DNA of 32,536 bases from Burkholderiales bacterium. GTDB taxonomy: Bacteria; Pseudomonadota; Gammaproteobacteria; Burkholderiales; Burkholderiaceae_C. Below are positions 9,081-16,762 of the stretch, in pieces. Location: contig JAPLPK010000070.1 in NCBI GenBank assembly GCA_026400275.1, positions 1 to 32,536 of the forward strand, given 5' to 3'. The position numbers and the translations under genes were made by a program. Below the pieces are notes generated by a model. The model did no database searches and was not told the origin of the DNA. It saw only the letters and a list, made by a program, of their open reading frames with translations. Every line of letters begins with the position of its first letter. The first letter of the stretch is position 1.

Positions 9081-9130
9081 GCGGCTACAGCGCAGATAGC
9101 ACCTGCGGCAGAAGCTATTTAATTTATAGC
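9081..9130. repeat. Dispersed palindromic repeat, copy C
   Basis: An intergenic copy after alkB. It reads GCGGCTACAGCGCAGATAGC, then ACCTGCGGCAGAAGCTATT, then a second TATAGC, in the opposite orientation to copies B and E. One arm has diverged. Confidence 0.65.
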
Positions 9131-9157
9131 AAACTCAATTACGCGAAGCCGCTAGCC

Positions 9158-9174
9158 ATGCTGCGATGCAGCAT
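9158..9174. repeat. 17-bp inverted repeat upstream of the sugar ABC promoter
   Basis: ATGCTGC-GAT-GCAGCAT has perfect 7-bp arms with a 3-nt centre. It ends 9 bp before the -35 box at 9184, which is a suitable position for an activator, though it might simply be an alkB-side hairpin without a T-tract. Confidence 0.4.
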
Positions 9175-9183
9175 CGATTGCGG

Positions 9184-9236
9184 TTGACAGCCCAACTTTG
9201 CCGCCTCTATGATTGTCTTTCATAATACCAAAGACA
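9184..9236 (+). promoter_or_regulatory. Sigma-70 promoter and candidate operator of the sugar ABC operon
   Basis: TTGACA (9184-9189), an 18-bp spacer and TATGAT (9208-9213) form a near-consensus promoter. Directly downstream lies a perfect inverted repeat TGTCTTT (9214-9220), nine bases, AAAGACA (9230-9236), covering the expected transcription start. The position suits a repressor, and the FadR-type GntR gene at 15266 is the natural candidate. The promoter is seen directly; the regulator link is inference. Confidence 0.65.
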
Positions 9237-9251
9237 TATTGGAGACAAGAC

Positions 9252-10334
9252 GTGGCAGGCATTCAACTGAACCGGGTCAGCAAGCACTACGGCAACGTGG
9301 CGGTGATGAACGATCTGAGCCTGGACATCGCACAAGGCGAGTTCCTGGTGTTCCTCGGCCCCTCGGGCTGCGGCAAATCGACCCTGCTGCGCATGATGGC
9401 CGGCCTGGAGCCTGTCACCAGCGGCAGCATCACCATTGCGGGCAAGGACGTGACCGACCTGCCGCCCGGCCAGCGCGGCGTGGCCATGGTGTTCCAGCAC
9501 TATGCGCTGTACCCGCACATGAGCGTGTACGACAACATGGCTTTCGGCATGCGCAACATCGGCTTGGCCGAGGCCGAGATCAGCACCCGCATCACCGACG
9601 CCGCCCGCATGCTGGAGCTGGAGCCCCTGCTGCAGCGCAAGCCCGGCCAGTTATCTGGCGGGCAACGCCAGCGCGTGGCGATTGGCCGCTCCATCGTGAA
9701 AAACCCCAGCGCGTTTTTGTTTGACGAACCCCTGTCGAATCTGGACGCCGCCCTGCGCACCCGCACCCGGGTCGAGCTGGCACGCCTGCACCAGCGCCTG
9801 CAGTCGACCATGGTGTTCGTCACCCACGACCAGGTCGAGGCCATGACGCTGGCGACCCGTATCGTGGTGATGAACAAGGGGAAGATCGAGCAGATCGGCG
9901 CGCCCATGGACATCTACCGCCGCCCGGCCACCCGCTTTGTGGCCGGCTTCATCGGCCAGCCGGCCATGAACTTTTTAGACACCGAGCGCGCGGCCCCGCA
10001 AGACGGGCGTCTATGCCTGCGCCTCGCACACGGCAGCGTGTTCCAAACCGCCCTGCGCGATGCAGATGTACCCGCCGGTGCACTCACCCTGGGCATTCGC
10101 GCCGAATTCATCACACTGGACACGCAGGGCGAACTACCCGGCCGGGTGGACGTGGTAGAGCGCCTGGGCGACCGCACCCTGGCGCACGTCAGCCTAGCCG
10201 ATGGCAGCACCGTGGTGGCCGAGGCACACCGCGACAGCGGCGTCGCCCCCGGTGAAGCCGTGGCGCTGCGCATCGACAGCGCGCGCCTGCATGTGTTTGA
10301 CGCGGCGGGCCTGGCCCACCACGCGCCGCAGTGA
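9252..10334 (+). CDS. Sugar ABC transporter ATP-binding protein (UgpC/MsmK-like)
   Basis: A 360-residue cytoplasmic ATPase that energises sugar import. It has Walker A GPSGCGKST (36-44), Q-loop Gln82, signature LSGGQ (134-138), Walker B FLFDE (155-159) and a C-terminal TOBE-type regulatory domain of about 120 residues, the layout of the MalK/UgpC/MsmK class. GTG 9252 is chosen because GGAG lies just upstream and the protein then begins at AGIQLNRVSKHYG; a longer frame from 9213 would overlap the -10 box. The two permease genes follow, the first 7 bp after the stop. The substrate cannot be read from the ATPase, but the downstream GH51 gene points to arabinose-containing saccharides. Confidence 0.93.
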   Translation: MAGIQLNRVSKHYGNVAVMNDLSLDIAQGEFLVFLGPSGCGKSTLLRMMAGLEPVTSGSITIAGKDVTDLPPGQRGVAMVFQHYALYPHMSVYDNMAFGMRNIGLAEAEISTRITDAARMLELEPLLQRKPGQLSGGQRQRVAIGRSIVKNPSAFLFDEPLSNLDAALRTRTRVELARLHQRLQSTMVFVTHDQVEAMTLATRIVVMNKGKIEQIGAPMDIYRRPATRFVAGFIGQPAMNFLDTERAAPQDGRLCLRLAHGSVFQTALRDADVPAGALTLGIRAEFITLDTQGELPGRVDVVERLGDRTLAHVSLADGSTVVAEAHRDSGVAPGEAVALRIDSARLHVFDAAGLAHHAPQ

Positions 10335-10341
10335 GGCCGCC

Positions 10342-11229
10342 ATGGCACGCAAACAACCCAAACATTGGCTGAACGGCCTTTTCGTTCTGCCCTACCTGGT
10401 GGTCTATCTGTTGCTGCTGGTGCTGCCCCTGGTGATGGGCTGGTGGTTGAGCCTGCGCGATGTGGACATGCTGGCCGACACCAGCGACTTCATCGGCCTG
10501 AAAAACTACGCCGACCTGCTGCACGACGACATCTTTCTGGGTGCGGTGCGCAACACGTTCTACTTTGTCGGCATGACAACCCCGGTGTTCGTCGCCCTCG
10601 GGTTGGCGCTCGCCTTGGCCCTTAACCGGCCCGGGCGCACCGGTGCGGTGCTGCGCGCCATCTTTTTTGGCTCGTCGGTGCTGTCGGTGACCATCGTCAC
10701 GCTGGTCTGGCGGCTGGTGCTGATGCCCGACAAAGGCCTGCTGTCGAACCTTATGACCGGCATGGGCCTGGCCCCCATCGCCCCGCTGGTCAGCGATGCC
10801 ATGGCCCTGCCTGCGGTGGCGCTGGTCACCGTGTGGTGGATTGTGGGCCTGCCGATGATGCTGTTCCTGGCCGCGCTGCAGCAGATTCCGCAAGAGATGT
10901 ACGAGGCCGCCGCGCTGGACAACGCGGGCCGCTGGCGCACCTTTGTCGCCATCACCCTGCCGTCCATCAAAGGCACGGTGGCGCTGGTGGCGGTGATCGA
11001 GGTGATTTTGCAGTTCCAGCTGTTTGGCCAGTCGTACCTGATGACGCAGGGCGGGCCCAACAACACCTCGCGCCCCATCGTGCAATTCATTTACGAGACC
11101 GGCTTTACCCAATGGGCGCTGGGCTATTCGGCCGCCGCTGCACAGGTGCTGTTTGGCCTGATGCTGATCGGGGTGAGCGTACAGGCCTGGCTGGGCCGCC
11201 AACGTGCCGCACAGGAGAAACACGCATGA
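10342..11229 (+). CDS. Sugar ABC transporter permease 1 (MalF/UgpA type)
   Basis: A 295-residue inner-membrane protein with about six transmembrane segments. It carries the EAA motif that contacts the ATPase, EAAALDNAGRWRTFVAITLP, in the last third. The sequence GLKNYADLL near the N-terminus and FGQSYLMTQGGPNNTS near the C-terminus are typical of the MalF/UgpA family of carbohydrate uptake-1 transporters. ATG 10342 follows the ATPase stop by 7 bp, and the TGA overlaps the next start (ATGA). The longer upstream frame shadows the ATPase gene. Confidence 0.93.
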   Translation: MARKQPKHWLNGLFVLPYLVVYLLLLVLPLVMGWWLSLRDVDMLADTSDFIGLKNYADLLHDDIFLGAVRNTFYFVGMTTPVFVALGLALALALNRPGRTGAVLRAIFFGSSVLSVTIVTLVWRLVLMPDKGLLSNLMTGMGLAPIAPLVSDAMALPAVALVTVWWIVGLPMMLFLAALQQIPQEMYEAAALDNAGRWRTFVAITLPSIKGTVALVAVIEVILQFQLFGQSYLMTQGGPNNTSRPIVQFIYETGFTQWALGYSAAAAQVLFGLMLIGVSVQAWLGRQRAAQEKHA

Positions 11230-12062
11230 GCCGTATGTTGAAAAGCCGCTGGGGCGACCGGCTGATTCTGGCCGCCACCATCGCCCTGGCCTGCCTGTGG
11301 GTGGCTCCGCTGGTATGGATCTTCATGCTGTCATTCAAGCCCAACGCGGCACTGATGGCGCGCACTGACGTACTGTTCTCGCCCCCGTTCACGCTGAAGA
11401 ACTACACCGACATCCTGGGTACATCGCAGGTCTTCCGCTGGCTGCTGAACAGCGCCATCGTGTCGCTGGGGCAGACCTTTCTGACGCTGGTGATTGCCTC
11501 GCTGGCGGGCTACGGCTTTGCGCGCACCACCTTCCCCGGACGGCGCATCTTGTTTGCCTGCGTGCTGGCCGGACTGGCCGTGCCCGAGCAGGCCATCATC
11601 GTGCCGCTGCACCGCCTGTTTGCCGATCTGGAGCTGCACAACACCTACAGCGCGCTGATCCTGCCCAAGCTGGCCGCCCCGTTTGGCGTGTACCTGATGG
11701 CGCAGTATTTCCGGGGCATTCCGGTCGAGCTGGAAGAAGCCGCCATGCTGGACAACGCGTCAAAGCTGAAGATCTTCTGGCAAATCATCCTGCCGCTGTC
11801 GGTGCCGGCGCAGGCCACCCTGGGCATCTTCACTTTCTTGAACGCCTGGAACGACTACCTGTGGCCACTGGTGTCGGCCTCGAAGTCCGAGATGTACACC
11901 ATCACCCTGGGCCTGGCCTCCAGCCAGTCGAACTTTGCACAAAGCGAGGGCATTGGCTACCTGATGTCACAGGCGGTGTTTGCCGGGCTGCCGCTGTTTG
12001 TGCTGTACCTGTTTTTCCAGAAATACATCGTCACCGCTGTGGCCGGCACGGCCACACGCTGA
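11226..12062 (+). CDS. Sugar ABC transporter permease 2 (MalG/UgpE type)
   Basis: A 278-residue inner-membrane partner of the preceding permease. It has about six transmembrane segments, an early WIFMLSFKPN region, and the EAA loop EEAAMLDNASKLKIFWQIIL followed by LPLSVPAQATLGIFTFL. NAWNDYLWPLV is characteristic of MalG-type permeases. It overlaps the first permease by four bases, so the two are translationally coupled and probably form the heterodimeric channel. Confidence 0.93.
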   Translation: MSRMLKSRWGDRLILAATIALACLWVAPLVWIFMLSFKPNAALMARTDVLFSPPFTLKNYTDILGTSQVFRWLLNSAIVSLGQTFLTLVIASLAGYGFARTTFPGRRILFACVLAGLAVPEQAIIVPLHRLFADLELHNTYSALILPKLAAPFGVYLMAQYFRGIPVELEEAAMLDNASKLKIFWQIILPLSVPAQATLGIFTFLNAWNDYLWPLVSASKSEMYTITLGLASSQSNFAQSEGIGYLMSQAVFAGLPLFVLYLFFQKYIVTAVAGTATR

Positions 12063-12136
12063 AGCCTTTTACCGGGGCAGCGCCGATCCGCTGCACATTA
12101 AAAAATGGCCACGGCCTACAAACGAGGAGACAAAGC

Positions 12137-13468
12137 ATGAAACTGAAAATGCTCGCAACCAGCTTGGTTGCCATCACACTGGCCACCGGCAGCGCCCTGT
12201 GCGCCGCGCAGGACAAGACCGAAATCACCGTGGCCCGCTTCTTCGGGGCCTGCGATGCCGACTACGGCAAAGCCGTCGATGCCAGCAAGGCACATGGCGA
12301 GTGCGGCATCATCACCACGCTGATCAACGAGTTCAACGCCACCAACAAGCAGGGCATTGTGGTCAAACCACAAATCGCTGAATGGGCCCCTTACTACGAC
12401 CAGCTCAGTGCCCGCATCGTCGCCAAAGACGTGCCCACCATCACCGTGATGCACGAATCTGTACTCGGCGACTACGTGGCGCGCAAGCTGGTGGAGCCGC
12501 TGGACGAAGGCTTCAAGTCGGTCGGTATCAGCACCGACCAGTTCAGCGAACAGGCCAAAAAGGGCACACAGATCGGCGGCAAAACCTACGCCCTGCCCTT
12601 CGATACCTGGTCCTGGCTCTGGCACATCAACGGCAACCTGATGAAGAAAGCCGGGCTGACCAACGCCGATGGCACTCCCGTACTGCCGCAAACCCCTGAG
12701 GAGCTGCTGGCCCAGGCCCGCAAGTTCAAGGCGGCCACCGGCAAGGCCTACCTGGGCTGGCCCGCCTCCGATGCTGCCGCCAACTACCGCACCCTGGTGA
12801 CCCTGGTTGCGCAGCAAAACGGCACACTGTTCTCGGCTAACGGCAAGCAGATTGACCTGCACTCCAAGCCCGCCCGCAACGCGCTGGAGCTAATGAACAC
12901 GCTGTACACCGAAGGCCTGGTCAAACCCAATATGGACTACGGCGCAGCCAACCAGGCCTTCATCAACGGCGATGTTGGCGTGCACATCGTGGGCACCTGG
13001 ACGATTAGCGACTTTGTGGATGCAGCCGACAAGGCCGACTCGCCCCTGAAAGGCGGCTACTCGGTGGTGCCCTTCGCCAAGATTTACGCCAAGAAAGCCG
13101 CTTTTGCCGACGGCCATAGCTGGGTCATGCTCAAGGGCGGCGCCAAAGACGAGAAGACCCGCAAGGCCGCGCTGACCTTCATGAAGTTCCTGTGGGACCG
13201 CGACTACGAATGGGCCCGTACCGGCCACCTGCCCGCCAACAGCAGCGCCACCGCCCGTGACGACTTCAAGAAGCTGCCATTCCGCAGCAACATCCTGGAG
13301 ATCAGCTCCATCGGCGTGTCCCTGCCCAGCAACGTGCCACGCCAGCGCGCCATCGAAGCCATCGTGGGCGAAGAAATGATCAACATGCTGCTGACCCAAA
13401 AGCCGATCGACGCTGTGCAAAAAGCCGGCGAAGAGCGGGTTAACAAGCTGCTGGCCACCGTCCGCTAA
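12137..13468 (+). CDS. Family 1 extracellular sugar-binding protein
   Basis: A 443-residue periplasmic binding protein. It has a Sec signal peptide (MKLKMLATSLVAITLATGSA, cleavage near residue 25) and no clear lipobox. The mature part has the family-1 solute-binding pattern: IITTLINEFNA near the start, the central GKTYALPFDTWSWLWHIN, and ANQAFINGDVGVHIVGTWT in the second lobe. GAGGAGA upstream supports ATG 12137. It lies 74 bp after permease 2 and completes the transporter; in such operons the binding protein is often the most highly expressed gene. Its stop codon TAA is part of a CTAA (13465-13468) at which the IS5-like miniature element is inserted. Confidence 0.92.
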   Translation: MKLKMLATSLVAITLATGSALCAAQDKTEITVARFFGACDADYGKAVDASKAHGECGIITTLINEFNATNKQGIVVKPQIAEWAPYYDQLSARIVAKDVPTITVMHESVLGDYVARKLVEPLDEGFKSVGISTDQFSEQAKKGTQIGGKTYALPFDTWSWLWHINGNLMKKAGLTNADGTPVLPQTPEELLAQARKFKAATGKAYLGWPASDAAANYRTLVTLVAQQNGTLFSANGKQIDLHSKPARNALELMNTLYTEGLVKPNMDYGAANQAFINGDVGVHIVGTWTISDFVDAADKADSPLKGGYSVVPFAKIYAKKAAFADGHSWVMLKGGAKDEKTRKAALTFMKFLWDRDYEWARTGHLPANSSATARDDFKKLPFRSNILEISSIGVSLPSNVPRQRAIEAIVGEEMINMLLTQKPIDAVQKAGEERVNKLLATVR

Positions 13469-13634
13469 GGCGACGCTGAATAAGTCCCCGCGAGGCTGCG
13501 CGCCCTGGATCGGGATGGGATGCAAGGCGCAAACCGCAGACATAGCTTGGGCTATGGCGAGGATTTGCAACGCCGCAGACCGCCCGAGACCAGGGATGCG
13601 CAGACCGCGAGCGACTTGTTCAGCTTTGCCCTAA
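13465..13634. mobile_element. IS5-like miniature inverted-repeat element, flanked by CTAA
   Basis: A 162-bp non-coding element (13469-13630) flanked on both sides by CTAA (13465-13468 and 13631-13634), which looks like a 4-bp target duplication. Its ends are imperfect inverted repeats: left GGCGACGCTGAATAAGTC, right (reversed) GGCAAAGCTGAACAAGTC. Similarity continues inward to GCGAGGCTGCGC/GCGGTCTGCGC and to a central CATAGC-TTGG-GCTATG hairpin. The GAAYAAGTC ending and the YTAR-type target recall IS5-group elements (established knowledge, from memory). It has no reading frame for a transposase. The left duplication includes the stop codon of the binding-protein gene. A second copy begins at 32512. 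Confidence 0.8.
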
Positions 13635-13701
13635 ACACCTTTGTGATCTCTCCGGGCCGTGAGGGCGGCCCCCACTCCCCTTTTTTTACAGGAAGCACAC
13701 C

Positions 13702-15222
13702 ATGATCTCCACCCGCCTGGTCGTTGACCGCGATTTCGTTGTCTCTGACCTCGACCGACGCATCTTCGGCTCCTTCGTCGAACACCTCGGCCGCGCGGTC
13801 TACACCGGCATCTACGAACCCGGCCACCCCACGGCCGACGAACGCGGCTTCCGCGGCGACGTGATGGAGCTGACGCGCGAGCTTGGCCCCACCATCGTGC
13901 GCTACCCCGGCGGCAACTTTGTCTCGGGCTACAACTGGGAAGACGGCGTAGGCCCGGCCGCAGACCGCCCGGTGCGGCTGGACCTGGCCTGGGCTTCCAC
14001 CGAAACCAACCAGTTCGGCACCAATGAATTCATGGAGTGGTGCAAGGCCACCGACATCGAACCGATGTGGGCCGTCAACCTGGGCACGCGCGGCCCGGAC
14101 GAAGCCCGCGAGTTCCTCGAATACTGCAACCACCCCGGTGGCACGGCCTTGTCGGACCTGCGCAAATCGCACGGCGTAGAGGCCCCGCACGACATCAAGT
14201 TCTGGTGCCTGGGCAACGAGATGGACGGCCCCTGGCAGATCTGCTCCAAGACCGCCGACGAATACGGCCGCATCGCCCACGAAACCGCCAAGCTGATGCG
14301 CCTGGTGGACCCGACCATCCAGCTCGCCGCCTGCGGCTCGTCGCAACACAATATGCCCACCTACGGCAAGTGGGAAGACACGGTGCTGGAGCACTGCTTT
14401 GACGACGTGGACTTCATCTCGCTGCACACCTATTTCGAGAACCGCGGCGACTCCACGCCCGAATTCTTTGGCTGCATCGAGCAGATGGATTTGTCGATTA
14501 AAGAGATCGTCGCCGTGGCCGATGGCGTGGCGGCGCGCAAGCATTCGGCCAAGCGCATCATGCTGTCGTTTGACGAATGGAACGTCTGGTACAAGGCCCG
14601 CTCCATCAACGACCTGCGCAAGCCCGGCTGGCCGGAGGCCCCACGCCTGCTGGAAGAAATCTACAACACCGAAGACGCGCTGGTAGTCGGCGGCGCCCTC
14701 ATCGTGATGATGAACAACGCCGACCGCGTCAAGGCCGCCTGCCTGGCGCAACTGGTCAACGTGATCGGCCCCATCATGACCGAGCCCGGTGGCCCGGCCT
14801 GGCGCCAGACCATCTTCTACCCCTTCGCCCAAGCCACCCGCTTTGCGCATGGCAAGGTGTTGCGCCCGGTGATCGAGTCGCCCAGCTACGAAGCCAAGAG
14901 CCACCCGGAAATTCCCTATCTGTGCGCCTGCGTGGTGGACGACGAAAGCACCGGCACCACCACCGTGTTCGCGCTGAACCGCCACCTGACCGAAACCATG
15001 CAGCTGCGCGTGGAGCTGCGCGGCCTGGGCCGCACGCGCCAGCTGGACCACGCGCTGGCCCTGCACCACAGCAATATGAAGGCCACCAACACCAAGGATG
15101 CCCCCAACACCGTGGTGCCGGAGAATAATCCGAACGTACAGGTCGACGGTGAAACCATTCTGGCGGAACTGCAACCCGGCTCGTGGAACGTGATCGTCAC
15201 CACCGCCACCGGTCGTATTTAA
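13702..15222 (+). CDS. abfA: GH51 alpha-L-arabinofuranosidase
   Basis: A 506-residue retaining glycoside hydrolase that releases terminal L-arabinofuranose from arabino-oligosaccharides. GH51 features are clear: FGSFVEHLGRAVYTGIYEPG at the N-terminus, RYPGGNFVSGYNWEDG, the acid/base Glu173 in CLGNEMDGPWQ and the nucleophile Glu292 in LSFDEWNVWY. A C-terminal beta-sandwich follows. There is no signal peptide, so it acts in the cytoplasm on imported oligosaccharides, which fits the adjacent ABC importer. AGGAAG upstream supports ATG 13702. The IS5-like element separates it from the transporter genes by about 230 bp and may alter read-through. The GntR gene follows 43 bp downstream. Confidence 0.95.
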   Translation: MISTRLVVDRDFVVSDLDRRIFGSFVEHLGRAVYTGIYEPGHPTADERGFRGDVMELTRELGPTIVRYPGGNFVSGYNWEDGVGPAADRPVRLDLAWASTETNQFGTNEFMEWCKATDIEPMWAVNLGTRGPDEAREFLEYCNHPGGTALSDLRKSHGVEAPHDIKFWCLGNEMDGPWQICSKTADEYGRIAHETAKLMRLVDPTIQLAACGSSQHNMPTYGKWEDTVLEHCFDDVDFISLHTYFENRGDSTPEFFGCIEQMDLSIKEIVAVADGVAARKHSAKRIMLSFDEWNVWYKARSINDLRKPGWPEAPRLLEEIYNTEDALVVGGALIVMMNNADRVKAACLAQLVNVIGPIMTEPGGPAWRQTIFYPFAQATRFAHGKVLRPVIESPSYEAKSHPEIPYLCACVVDDESTGTTTVFALNRHLTETMQLRVELRGLGRTRQLDHALALHHSNMKATNTKDAPNTVVPENNPNVQVDGETILAELQPGSWNVIVTTATGRI

Positions 15223-15265
15223 AGAGGCAGGGGCCACCGTGCCCCTTGCCGCACAAGGAAAACGC

Positions 15266-15985
15266 ATGTTCGAACGTGAACCACTGGTGGGCACGATGAC
15301 CGCACAGGTCGCAAAAATCATTGGCATGCGCGTCGTCGGCGGAGAGTTCCTGCCGGGCGACGCCCTGCCGGTGGAGAGCGAGCTGTGCAGCGCCTATGGC
15401 GTCAGCCGCACCACCGTGCGCGAAGCCATCAAGCAGCTGTCCAGCAAGCGGCTGATCGACGTGTCGCCCAAGATAGGCACCCGCGTGCTGCCCTTTGCCG
15501 ACTGGAACCTGCTGGACCGCGACGTGCTGGCCTGGCGGCTGCACGCCCAATTCGACAGCAAGATCATCGAAGACATTTACGAGATGCGGCTGTGTTTCGA
15601 GCCGCGCGCCTGCTTTCTTGCCGCCCGCGCAGGCAATGCCGCCGACATGCAGCTACTGGACCGCCGCTACCACGAGCTGGCCGAGGCCTACACCAGCAAC
15701 GAGGTGCGCGCCGCCGCCGAGGCCGACCTGGCCTTCCACATGACCATCATCGAGGTGTCGCGCAACGGCATGTTCATCACCATAGGCAACGGCATCAAAA
15801 CCGCGCTGCGGGTGTCGTCCGAAATGCTGCTGCGCCATGCCACACGGCCCAGCGAAGACCTGGCGCTGCACGCCGATGTGCACCGCCACATCCTGGCGCA
15901 CGAGCCAGACGCCGCCGCCGCCGCCATGACCGCGCTGTTGTCGGCATCACAGGCCCGGCTGCTGCCGTATACCGTCCAGCCCTAG
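15266..15985 (+). CDS. FadR-family GntR transcriptional regulator (FCD domain)
   Basis: A 239-residue DNA-binding protein. The winged helix-turn-helix at about 25-70 includes GEFLPGDALPVESELCSAYG and VSRTTVREAIKQLSSKRLID, the GntR hallmark. The rest is an all-helical FCD ligand-binding domain with metal/ligand-type residues (EADLAFHMTIIEVSRN and a later HADVHRHILA). ATG 15266 is chosen because AAGGA lies upstream; a GTG at 15239 would add nine residues. It closes the arabinoside module and probably controls it, for instance through the inverted repeat at 9214-9236 (inference). Its ligand is likely a sugar or sugar acid, but cannot be read from sequence. Confidence 0.9.
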   Translation: MFEREPLVGTMTAQVAKIIGMRVVGGEFLPGDALPVESELCSAYGVSRTTVREAIKQLSSKRLIDVSPKIGTRVLPFADWNLLDRDVLAWRLHAQFDSKIIEDIYEMRLCFEPRACFLAARAGNAADMQLLDRRYHELAEAYTSNEVRAAAEADLAFHMTIIEVSRNGMFITIGNGIKTALRVSSEMLLRHATRPSEDLALHADVHRHILAHEPDAAAAAMTALLSASQARLLPYTVQP

Positions 15986-16043
15986 CCGGGTGAGTTTGGG
16001 CGATTGAATGGTCGAAAATCACGGTATTTTGGGATGCCATGAC

Positions 16044-16760
16044 ATGCTTCTAAACGCCATCCAGTCAAACCAAACTTCGATACAGGCCGCCATCGTGGAC
16101 CTGGACGGCACCATGGTGGACACCTTGGCGGACTTCGCGGCGGCGCTGAATGGCATGCTGGCCGATCTGGGCCTGCCCGCCATCACGCCGCACACCATAG
16201 AGACCATGGTGGGCAAGGGCACGGAACACCTGCTGCACTCCGTACTCAATCATGCTCTAGCGCAGACATCACCTACACCAGCAGCTATCAATATAGAAGC
16301 ACTCTACGCGCAGGCCTGGGCCCGCTACCAACACCATTACCTGGCCATCAACGGGCAGTTCTCGCAGGTGTACCCCGGCGTGCTGGAGGGCTTGCGGGCC
16401 CTGCAAGACCGGGGCTGGAAGCTGGCCTGCCTGACCAACAAGCCCACCGCCTTCGCCCTGCCCTTGCTGCAGGCCAAAGGCCTGGACGGGTTCTTCAGCC
16501 ATGTGTTCGGCGGCGATGCGTTTGAGCGCAAAAAACCCGACCCGCTGCCGCTACAAAAGACCTGCGAGGCCCTGGGCACGCTGCCACAACACACGCTGAT
16601 GCTGGGCGACTCGCAGAACGATGCCCAGGCCGCGCGGGCCGCTGGCTGCCCGGTGCTACTGGTGCGCTACGGCTACAACCACGGCGAGCCGGTAGAGGCG
16701 GTGGACTGTGACGGCCTGCTGGACTCGCTAGCGGATGTCCAAGTGCGGGCCGGGCGCTGA
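16044..16760 (+). CDS. gph: Phosphoglycolate phosphatase (HAD superfamily)
   Basis: A 238-residue HAD hydrolase that dephosphorylates 2-phosphoglycolate. Motif I is VDLDGTMVDT (nucleophile Asp near residue 16), motif II is CLTNKPTAF, motif III is the lysine in FERKKPDPLP, and motif IV is MLGDSQNDAQAA. A cap domain lies between motifs I and II. ATG 16044 is preferred for length; ATG 16008 is a possible alternative adding 12 residues. About 16 cap-domain residues (near 71-86, ALAQTSPTPAAINIEA) are encoded by a copy of the dispersed repeat. It ends two bases from the stop of the convergent crotonase gene, leaving no room for a terminator between them. Confidence 0.9.
   Translation: MLLNAIQSNQTSIQAAIVDLDGTMVDTLADFAAALNGMLADLGLPAITPHTIETMVGKGTEHLLHSVLNHALAQTSPTPAAINIEALYAQAWARYQHHYLAINGQFSQVYPGVLEGLRALQDRGWKLACLTNKPTAFALPLLQAKGLDGFFSHVFGGDAFERKKPDPLPLQKTCEALGTLPQHTLMLGDSQNDAQAARAAGCPVLLVRYGYNHGEPVEAVDCDGLLDSLADVQVRAGR
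16254..16299. repeat. Dispersed palindromic repeat, copy D (inside gph)
   Basis: The order CTCTAGCGCAGACATCACCT, then ACACCAGCAGCTATCAATAT, matches copy H and the reverse of copies B and E. One arm is degenerate. It is in frame in gph and encodes part of the cap domain. Confidence 0.65.
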
Positions 16761-16762
16761 AC

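Noticed and set aside
13552-15327. 591-residue open frame antisense to the arabinofuranosidase
   Set aside because: The opposite strand carries complete GH51 motifs with both catalytic glutamates; the antisense product has no family features.
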